Below, in pieces: positions 57,860 through 64,000 of a stretch of DNA of 64,000 nt (its first letter is position 1; the number at the start of each line of letters is the position of its first letter). The notes under the pieces are model-generated. The model was not told the origin of the DNA. It ran no database searches and saw nothing but the letters and a program-made list of their open reading frames with translations. Location: contig JAJFHV010000013.1 in the NCBI GenBank assembly GCA_021775415.1, forward strand, positions 248,001 through 312,000. Direction: 5' to 3'. Position numbers and translations under genes: made by a program. The stretch comes from Hyphomicrobiales bacterium (lineage in GTDB: Bacteria; Pseudomonadota; Alphaproteobacteria; Rhizobiales; Rhizobiaceae).

Positions 57860-58484
57860 CCGGCGCACGCAGGTAAACCGGCTCCGGCGGCGCATCATCT
57901 GCTTGTTTCCCGGCCCCAATCCGCGCAACTGTTTCGATGGGAACGGAACCCAAAGAGTGCGAAACCGGCATGGATTTTGGAAGATGTCTGTTCATGATCT
58001 CTGCACCCGATCCACAAAGCGTTGCCGGAATTCCTTCCAAAAGCGCGCTCAGTTGTTTGTAGCCTGAAACTCCCTGCCCGCACTGTTCAAACTCTGAAAA
58101 CCGGTAATATGCTTCATCGCGTCGCCCGTCCACCAGGGTTGCGAGTGGCCCGGATACGCCATTTTCGCGTGCAACCTGCTCCAGGCCCTCCAGCGTACCA
58201 ACGCCAACTGCCGGAATGCCAAGGCCAAATGCCAGGCCCCGTGCGCTGGCAATGCCCACCCGAACGCCTGTGAAACTCCCGGGTCCACAGGTAACGGCGA
58301 TTTTGCCCAAGTCCTTGTAAGCAGTGTCTGCCTCTTCCAGCACATCAGCGATCAAATCCATCAGGATTTCTGCATGGCCGCGGCCAATATTTTGAGTTGA
58401 TTGAGCCAGTATCCGATCGGCACTCACGTCGAAAACGCACGCGGCGCAAAGTTCGGCGGAAGTGTCGATGGCGAGGATTTTCAA
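57819..58484 (-). CDS. tsaB: tRNA threonylcarbamoyladenosine biosynthesis protein TsaB
   Basis: 221 residues. Start MKILAIDTSAELCAACVFD and TCGPGSFTGVRVGIASARGL are typical of the ASKHA-fold TsaB, which dimerises with TsaD to make t6A37. Overlaps rimI at its 3' end; nifU lies 18 bases upstream. Confidence 0.95.
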   Translation of the reverse strand: MKILAIDTSAELCAACVFDVSADRILAQSTQNIGRGHAEILMDLIADVLEEADTAYKDLGKIAVTCGPGSFTGVRVGIASARGLAFGLGIPAVGVGTLEGLEQVARENGVSGPLATLVDGRRDEAYYRFSEFEQCGQGVSGYKQLSALLEGIPATLCGSGAEIMNRHLPKSMPVSHSLGSVPIETVARIGAGKQADDAPPEPVYLRAPDAKPQTGFALPRV

Positions 58485-58502
58485 AGGCTTGATCGTTCTG
58501 GC

Positions 58503-59078
58503 CTAGATCGGTTGAACTTCTTGAACTTCCGGAATGAAGTGCTGCAGAAGGTTCTGGATACCGTGTTTTAACGTGGCCGTGGATGATGGACATCCCGCAC
58601 AGGCGCCCCGCATGTGAAGAAACACGATACCGTCACGAAAGCCACGAAAGGCAATGTCGCCGCCATCTTGTGCCACCGCCGGACGTACTCGCGTATCCAG
58701 CAACTCCTTGATGGTATCAACAATTTCCTTGTCGGCCTCCTCGAAGAATTCTTCGTCTTCAGCCATGCTCATGGACGGTCCTGCTTCCATCACCGGTTTT
58801 CCGGTAACAAAATGCTCCATGATCGTGCCGAGAATTGCTGGCTTCAAATGTTGCCAGTCGAAGCCGCCCTCGTCGTCACTCTCGCGGGTAACGGCAACAA
58901 AATCATGGCCAAAAAACACACCCGATACACCTGGAATCCGGAACAATTGCGCTGCAAGCGGAGAAACCGCTGCTTCGTCAGGTGATCTGAAATCCACTGT
59001 TCCTTCGTTAAGCACGATTTGGCCTGGAAGGAATTTCAGTGTTGCGGGATTGGGCGTTGCTTCCGTCTGGATAAACAT
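58503..59078 (-). CDS. NifU/Nfu-type iron-sulfur cluster carrier
   Basis: 191 residues. Nfu N-terminal domain: MFIQTEATPNPATLKFLPG and FRIPGVSGVFFGHDFVAVTR. C-terminal NifU domain: VRPAVAQDGGDIAFRGFRDG and the cluster-binding CxxC in ACAGCPSSTATLKHGI. It carries a 4Fe-4S cluster to target proteins. In this order it is always between uspA and tsaB. Confidence 0.95.
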   Translation of the reverse strand: MFIQTEATPNPATLKFLPGQIVLNEGTVDFRSPDEAAVSPLAAQLFRIPGVSGVFFGHDFVAVTRESDDEGGFDWQHLKPAILGTIMEHFVTGKPVMEAGPSMSMAEDEEFFEEADKEIVDTIKELLDTRVRPAVAQDGGDIAFRGFRDGIVFLHMRGACAGCPSSTATLKHGIQNLLQHFIPEVQEVQPI

Positions 59079-59167
59079 GCGGACTGCTCCAATAGGTGTT
59101 TGGGTTTATGCTAAAATAGGACTCATCCGGGTCTCAATCAAGCACAAAGCCCATAAAACGCGGATGA

Positions 59168-59659
59168 TCAGGTAACGTTCTGGATGTCTTCAAAACTCAT
59201 GTCGCATGGAACCACAACCACGGGAATGGAAAACGTATTGCCACCACCGGCAATTGAAGAAACCAGCGGTCCAGGTCCTTCGGTACTGTCGCCAGCCGCC
59301 AAAACCAATAGTGCAATGTCCCGGTCTTCTTCAATCAGGCTTTGCAGTTCCTCAGCAGTGTTACCCTCTCGCAGCACAAGTTCTGGATCGATATTGGCTT
59401 CGTCACGGATAAACTGGGCGTATTTTTCTAGTTGCGCCTCTCCGGTTTCACGTTGTTCGGCCTTCATGATTTCCTCAACACCAATCCAGTGTTGAAAATC
59501 TCCTGGCGTGGAGACGTATAACAACGCCAGAGCGCCGCCCGAATTTGCCGCCCGACGGCCCGCATAGAGCACCGCCCGGTCACATTCCGCGCTATCGTCA
59601 ACCACAGTGAGAAATTTTCTCTTGTGGCCTTCCTCATGTATGAGCCGCTTGCTTACCAT
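59168..59659 (-). CDS. Universal stress protein (UspA family)
   Basis: 163 residues. USP fold: KFLTVVDDSAECDRAVLYAG, ALALLYVSTPGDFQHW, and VLAAGDSTEGPGPLVSSIAG. The ATP-binding G-2x-G-9x-G(S/T) pattern is only partly recognisable. Role unknown; conserved position next to nifU and trpS. Confidence 0.92.
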   Translation of the reverse strand: MVSKRLIHEEGHKRKFLTVVDDSAECDRAVLYAGRRAANSGGALALLYVSTPGDFQHWIGVEEIMKAEQRETGEAQLEKYAQFIRDEANIDPELVLREGNTAEELQSLIEEDRDIALLVLAAGDSTEGPGPLVSSIAGGGNTFSIPVVVVPCDMSFEDIQNVT

Positions 59660-59696
59660 CGTACCTAAAGTCTCTCAGTCCTCGAACAGGTCAAAC

Positions 59697-60731
59697 TTAT
59701 CCTATAAATCCAAATATGTCGCGTACTTCGCTTAACGTTACAGAGGCAATTTCGCGAGCTTTTTCTGCACCTTCTTTAAGTACGGCATCCACACCTGCCG
59801 GATCATCCATCAGCCGCCGCATTTCGCGGTTGATCGGAGCAAGTTTTTCAACGGCCAGATCCGCGAGCGCGGGTTTGAATTCACCAAATTGCTTGCCACC
59901 ATACTGCCTCAGAACTTCTTCACTGGATACTTCTGAAAGCGCTGCGAAAATGGAAACCAGATTGTCTGCTTCCGGGCGTTCTTTAAGGCCGTCAAGATTA
60001 TCCGGCAGGGGTTCGGGATCTGTGCGTGCTTTACGGATTTTCTTTGCAATATCGTCCGAACTGTCTGTTAGATTAATCCGCGACATGTCTGAAGGTTCAG
60101 ACTTTGACATTTTACGCGATCCATCCCGCAACGACATGATGCGGGTAGCTTCCCCTTCAATCACCGGTTCTGTCAGCGGGAAATAGCTATCGCCATGGCC
60201 GAGCGCTGCAATGCGTTCAGCGAAGTCATTGTTGAATTTTGCCGCAATATCCCGCGTCAGTTCCAAATGTTGTTTTTGATCATCACCCACCGGCACATGG
60301 GTTGCACGATAAGTGAGAATGTCCGCTGCCATCAGGTTTGGATAGGTAAACAGGCCAACGGACGCATTTTCGCTGTCCTTGCCGGCTTTTTCCTTGAATT
60401 GCGTCATGCGGCGCAACCAGCCCATCCGGGCGACACAGTTGAAAAGCCATGCGAGTTCCGAGTGTTCGCGAACCTGACTTTGATTAAAGACAATGTGTTT
60501 TTTAGGGTCGATGCCTGAAGCAATAAATGCTGCCGCAATTTCTCGGGTCTGGTTTTGCAAATCTTTTTGCACCAAATCGGCGGTCACTGCATGCAAATCG
60601 ACCACGCAATAGATGCATTCATGGCTGTCCTGCAGAGCCACAAATTTGCGAATTGCACCCAGATAATTTCCTAGGTGCAGATTGCCAGTTGGTTGTACGC
60701 CGGAGAAAACACGATTTGTTGGCTGACCCAT
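59697..60731 (-). CDS. trpS: Tryptophanyl-tRNA synthetase
   Basis: 344 residues. HIGH-type motif in [18 protein letters not shown] and KMSKS in [15 protein letters not shown]. The ATG at 60731 matches the family start and has AGG upstream; the longer in-frame reading to 60968 has no support. Between murJ-side genes and uspA on the minus strand. Confidence 0.96.
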   Translation of the reverse strand: MGQPTNRVFSGVQPTGNLHLGNYLGAIRKFVALQDSHECIYCVVDLHAVTADLVQKDLQNQTREIAAAFIASGIDPKKHIVFNQSQVREHSELAWLFNCVARMGWLRRMTQFKEKAGKDSENASVGLFTYPNLMAADILTYRATHVPVGDDQKQHLELTRDIAAKFNNDFAERIAALGHGDSYFPLTEPVIEGEATRIMSLRDGSRKMSKSEPSDMSRINLTDSSDDIAKKIRKARTDPEPLPDNLDGLKERPEADNLVSIFAALSEVSSEEVLRQYGGKQFGEFKPALADLAVEKLAPINREMRRLMDDPAGVDAVLKEGAEKAREIASVTLSEVRDIFGFIG

Positions 60732-60861
60732 ATTGATTTGCCTGTGAGAATTGACTGCGGGCGCGTTATGACCGAGGCAGCAGACATAGGCAAGAGGTGA
60801 TGAAGCACACAATACGCCCGGACCCTTGTAGAAGCAGTATATTTGGTGAAACAGTCTGGTT

Positions 60862-61524
60862 ATGAAGACCGCGTCCGATATTCCCTCAGTTTCCTGTCCG
60901 GTATGCCGGAACAAGGCCCCAAAACGATTTGTCACTGTTGGTGAGCGTGAATATTGGAGTTGCTCCATCTGCGAAGCGCGGTTTCTTGATCCCGCACAAA
61001 AACCGCAATCGAAGCAGGAGTATGCGCATTATCTTTTGCATGAGAATGATCCGGATGATCCGCGGTATCGCAAGTTTCTCTCTAGGCTTTGCGGCCCGTT
61101 GTTGGAGGCGCTCGACGGTAGTTTGCTTGGCCTTGACTATGGCTGTGGTCCAGGGCCCGCCCTGGCGATGATGCTACAGGAGGCGGGACACAGTGTGGAG
61201 ATTTATGATCCCTACTTTTTCCCCGATGCAAAACTGCTTGAGCGAACCTATGATTTCATCACCTGCACGGAGGTGGTTGAACATTTCCATAACCCGGCAG
61301 GTCAATTCGAGAAGCTTGATGCCATGTTGCGACCTGGGGCCTGGCTGGCAATCATGACCTGCTTTCAGACTGACGATGCTCGCTTTGCCGATTGGCATTA
61401 CCGAAAAGACCCGACGCATGTGGTTTTTTATCGCGAATCCACAATGCGCTGGCTTGCAGAAAACCGTGGCTGGTCTTGTAAAATTCCGATCAAAGACGTG
61501 GCGCTGATGCGAAAACCGGGGTGA
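60862..61524 (+). CDS. Class I SAM methyltransferase with N-terminal zinc ribbon
   Basis: 220 residues. Four cysteines in CPVCRNK and CSICEARF form a likely zinc ribbon (about 12-42). The methyltransferase part has [30 protein letters not shown] and [11 protein letters not shown]. This form of zinc-ribbon plus methyltransferase_11/23 domain has no fixed substrate. It lies alone on the plus strand between trpS and murJ, both on the minus strand, and may be an insertion in the conserved order. Confidence 0.85.
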   Translation: MKTASDIPSVSCPVCRNKAPKRFVTVGEREYWSCSICEARFLDPAQKPQSKQEYAHYLLHENDPDDPRYRKFLSRLCGPLLEALDGSLLGLDYGCGPGPALAMMLQEAGHSVEIYDPYFFPDAKLLERTYDFITCTEVVEHFHNPAGQFEKLDAMLRPGAWLAIMTCFQTDDARFADWHYRKDPTHVVFYRESTMRWLAENRGWSCKIPIKDVALMRKPG

Positions 61525-61526
61525 CG

Positions 61527-63080
61527 CTATTTGCCTACCATGCGCTTCAGCTGATCCCGAGGTACGGCACCGGTTACAATAACGATGGCAAAATAAACCG
61601 TCGCTGCAACAGCGACCAAACCAAGCACCGATATGATGCGAGACAGTAGCGGTGCATCCAAAAGGGTATTTCCAAGCCAGTCCTGTCCAAAATAGAGCAC
61701 CACAGCCATCACAAAGCTTGCCACACATATGAGTGACAGATTTTTGAGTGTGTCTGAGCCCATCCGGTAGTGGTTGCGGGAATAAAGCGTGAAACCAAGC
61801 AATAGCGCGTTGACCCATCCAGCAATGCTGGTTGCTATCCCCAGGCCGACAACGCCCATCCGGCCAAACAGGTAAATCGCCAGAATGATGTTGAGGATGG
61901 CATTGATGCCAGAGTACCACATTGGGGTTTTCATGTCCTCACGGGCATAAAAAGAGGGCTGGAAAATCTTGATCAACACAAATGACGGCAGACCAATTGC
62001 AAATGCGGCGAGCACCGCAGCGGTGATCTCACTCGTTTCACGCAAGAACGCGCCGCGTTCATAAACCAATGCAACCAGCGGCATTGGTATCATGAACAGC
62101 CCAACGGCAGCAGGAATGGTAAGACCCAGGCCAAATTCCAGGCTGCGGTTTTGCAACCTTGTCGCTTCGTCTGTGTCTTTCGCGGTAAGCGACCTTGTAA
62201 GTTCAGGTAGCAGCACAACCCCTATTGAGATTGCAATGACACCCAGAGGCAGTTGCACAAGCCTGTCTGCGTAATTCATCACCGCAATTGCTCCAGCCTC
62301 CGCTGATGCAATGATTTGTCCAACCAGTAAATTGACCTGCGTAATGCCATTGGCAATGGCAGTAGGTATCGCAAGAAACAAAAGCTTTTTCACACTCGGT
62401 GAAATGCTGGGCATCCGTAGTGAAAGCGGGAAGCCCTCCTTTACAACTCCATAGATCAGCAGGCCGGTCTGCAAGAGGCCTGATACCACCACCGCCCACG
62501 CCATGGCGATGCCAAGATCACGGTCATGCAATCCTTGATGCCAACCATATAGCAACACTGCGATAAACATCATGTTGAGGAGTACCGGCGCAATAGCTGC
62601 CAGAAAATATCGCCTGAATGCGTTCATCACGCCTGACAACATTGCGACCACTGACATCGCTGCCAGATAGGGAAACATGATGCGCGTCAAAAGCACCGTG
62701 AGGTCAAACTTGTCCGGGTCTGCGGCAAATTTGGGCGCGATGACTGTTGCAACAAGATACGGCATGAAAACCATCGCAAGTGCTGACAGGGCCAACAACA
62801 CCAACAACAGGACTGACAAAATCTGCTCGGCAAATTCACGTGCAGCGACCCTGCCGTCCTTTTCCAGATGTTTTGCAAAAAGGGGTACGAAGGCTGCGTT
62901 AAACGCGCCTTCAGCAAACAGTCTCCGGAAAAGATTGGGAAACCGGAATGCCGCATAAAACGCGTCCGCAACTGGTCCAGCACCCAGCAATGCCGCAATC
63001 AACGCTTCGCGGACAAACCCCAATACCCGGCTTGCCATCGTGGCGCTGCCAACGCTTGCAAATTTCTGGAACAGCCCCAT
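61527..63080 (-). CDS. murJ: Lipid II flippase MurJ (MviN)
   Basis: 517 residues with about 14 transmembrane helices; the signature RVLGFVREALIAALLGAG at the start, FPNLFRRLFAEGAFNAAFVP and GVVLLPELTRS further in. It flips lipid II across the inner membrane for wall synthesis. Its ATG overlaps the glnD stop (TGATG), as is common in alphaproteobacteria. Confidence 0.97.
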   Translation of the reverse strand: MGLFQKFASVGSATMASRVLGFVREALIAALLGAGPVADAFYAAFRFPNLFRRLFAEGAFNAAFVPLFAKHLEKDGRVAAREFAEQILSVLLLVLLALSALAMVFMPYLVATVIAPKFAADPDKFDLTVLLTRIMFPYLAAMSVVAMLSGVMNAFRRYFLAAIAPVLLNMMFIAVLLYGWHQGLHDRDLGIAMAWAVVVSGLLQTGLLIYGVVKEGFPLSLRMPSISPSVKKLLFLAIPTAIANGITQVNLLVGQIIASAEAGAIAVMNYADRLVQLPLGVIAISIGVVLLPELTRSLTAKDTDEATRLQNRSLEFGLGLTIPAAVGLFMIPMPLVALVYERGAFLRETSEITAAVLAAFAIGLPSFVLIKIFQPSFYAREDMKTPMWYSGINAILNIILAIYLFGRMGVVGLGIATSIAGWVNALLLGFTLYSRNHYRMGSDTLKNLSLICVASFVMAVVLYFGQDWLGNTLLDAPLLSRIISVLGLVAVAATVYFAIVIVTGAVPRDQLKRMVGK

Positions 63081-64000
63081 CAGCGCGCACTTGCCTCAGC
63101 TAGCGATTTGATCTTCTTGTCCGGTTGTTGAACCACATCATCAATCTGCATCACATTCAACAACGCGGCTTCAATTTTCTTGATCCGGTTATCATCTTCA
63201 ATTTTGTGACCTACCAGATCGCGAACATAAAAACTGTCCTGTCCTTTTTCGCCGAACGTCATCACATGGGCAGAACCAATGTCGAGGTTAAGGTCCGCCA
63301 GCGTATTTGTTATTGCCGACAAGACACCGGGTCTGTCCAGGCATTCGATTTCGATTACAGAAAAAGTCTCCGACAGCTCATTGTTGACGGAGGCTTTGGG
63401 GGTAACCGAAAATGTTTGTCTGTGGCGGTGGAATTGTTGGTTTTGGGCAGCCAAATCCGATATTTTCACTGCGCCAACCAGGACATCCTCAATCGCCTTG
63501 GCAATTCGGTTGGCTCTGCGGATTTCGCTTTCGTCATCTTTGCAGGTGCGATTGATGAAAATTGAATCCAGTGCCCTTCCATCTGACGTGGTGTGGATCT
63601 TGGCATCGACGATATTACCGCCAGCTGCAACGCAAGCCCCGGAAATCTTGGAAAGCAGCCGCGCATGATCCGGCGCGATGATGGTGATCTCCGTGATATC
63701 TTCAAACTGCCAGGTTTGTACCAGGGTTGCCAGTTTCAAATTGGCCTTGTCGGTATCGCGCAAGAAATTCATGTGATGGATTTGTGCATTAAAATCAGTC
63801 GACAGGAAATAGGCGGAATAGGGCAGCGCCAAAATACGTTTCTTTTCTTCCTTGCTCCAGTGATCAAGAACTTCTGCAAGTGCTGCACGAACCTGTCCCA
63901 CCCTGGCCCGTTGCGGAAACTTGGAAAAGCCGCCCGTTAGAAACAATTCAGTTTCATGATAGAGATTACGCAGCAACTGCCCCTTCCAGCCATTCCAGAC
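63080..64000 (-). CDS. glnD: [Protein-PII] uridylyltransferase GlnD, C-terminal part
   Basis: The last about 306 residues of a protein usually near 900-950. The frame stays open to the right edge, with WNGWKGQLLRNLYHETELFL at the start. Two ACT domains are visible: TEITIIAPDHARLLSKISGA and VIEIECLDRPGVLSAITNTL. GlnD uridylylates PII proteins in nitrogen limitation; its ACT domains sense glutamine. The nucleotidyltransferase and HD parts lie outside the window. Confidence 0.97.
   Translation of the reverse strand, partial: VWNGWKGQLLRNLYHETELFLTGGFSKFPQRARVGQVRAALAEVLDHWSKEEKKRILALPYSAYFLSTDFNAQIHHMNFLRDTDKANLKLATLVQTWQFEDITEITIIAPDHARLLSKISGACVAAGGNIVDAKIHTTSDGRALDSIFINRTCKDDESEIRRANRIAKAIEDVLVGAVKISDLAAQNQQFHRHRQTFSVTPKASVNNELSETFSVIEIECLDRPGVLSAITNTLADLNLDIGSAHVMTFGEKGQDSFYVRDLVGHKIEDDNRIKKIEAALLNVMQIDDVVQQPDKKIKSLAEASAR

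Noticed and set aside
60732-60968. N-terminal extension of TrpS by 79 residues
   Set aside because: The sequence does not resemble any synthetase extension, and the conserved protein starts at 60731 just before the HIGH-type motif.

Overview
This window looks like a chromosomal segment of an alphaproteobacterium of the order Hyphomicrobiales (Rhizobiales). The gene order is the main evidence. It carries the block ubiB-ubiE / mutM-rpsT-dnaA, then dnaN-recF, irr beside fabA-fabB-fabI, pnp-rpsO, truB-rbfA-infB-ylxR-nusA-rimP, trmB-metK-praR-lnt-hlyC-ybeY-phoH-miaB, and fur-rimI-tsaB-nifU-uspA-trpS-murJ-glnD. Irr with a His-His-His motif, a PraR-type regulator beside metK, a full CtrA-type site and several GANTC sites upstream of dnaA agree with this. 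The species cannot be fixed from sequence alone; moderate base composition and the gene set would fit a marine or environmental member. No rRNA, tRNA, insertion sequence, prophage or CRISPR array was seen.

Layout. 1-6335: the 5' end of a coaBC gene running off the left edge, whose product begins with a FitA-type ribbon-helix-helix domain; a lytic transglycosylase; an ArsR-SRPBCC-YCII operon; an aldo/keto reductase; and a cupin/von Willebrand A pair. 6352-16392: ubiquinone genes ubiB and ubiE, DNA repair gene mutM, rpsT, a 790-base regulatory gap with a rhodanese gene, then dnaA, dnaN, recF and a MoeB/ThiF-like protein. 16389-24356: a PfkB kinase, a TM2 protein, a 2-hydroxyacid dehydrogenase, an SH3 protein, irr, a small exported protein, the unsaturated fatty acid genes fabA-fabB-fabI, and an RsmC-like methyltransferase. 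24443-36493: pnp and rpsO, an insertion of two tandem Lin0512 genes plus a DUF3179 gene, then the translation/transcription operon from rimP to truB. 36655-47587: a secreted protein with an HELQH motif, a ureohydrolase, then the trmB-to-miaB run. 47723-56669: an accessory stretch with an EAL protein, a dimethylglycine-dehydrogenase-like flavoprotein, a hybrid histidine kinase preceded by a tiny coupled reading frame, and an orphan Tat-exported solute-binding protein. 56845-64000: fur to glnD, with glnD running off the right edge.

Most of the window is housekeeping. The core blocks cover replication initiation and repair, ubiquinone, fatty acid and SAM metabolism, ribosome maturation and RNA turnover, lipoprotein and cell wall assembly, and metal and nitrogen sensing. 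Accessory genes sit in the joints between conserved blocks.

The most unusual item is the CoaBC protein with an N-terminal DNA-binding domain. A perfect 12-base inverted repeat lies over its predicted promoter, which suggests a coenzyme A biosynthesis enzyme that might control its own transcription. Next in interest are a 16-codon reading frame overlapping the histidine kinase start, a terminator-like hairpin touching the rimP start codon, tandem Lin0512 genes inserted between truB and rpsO, and the exported HELQH protein.
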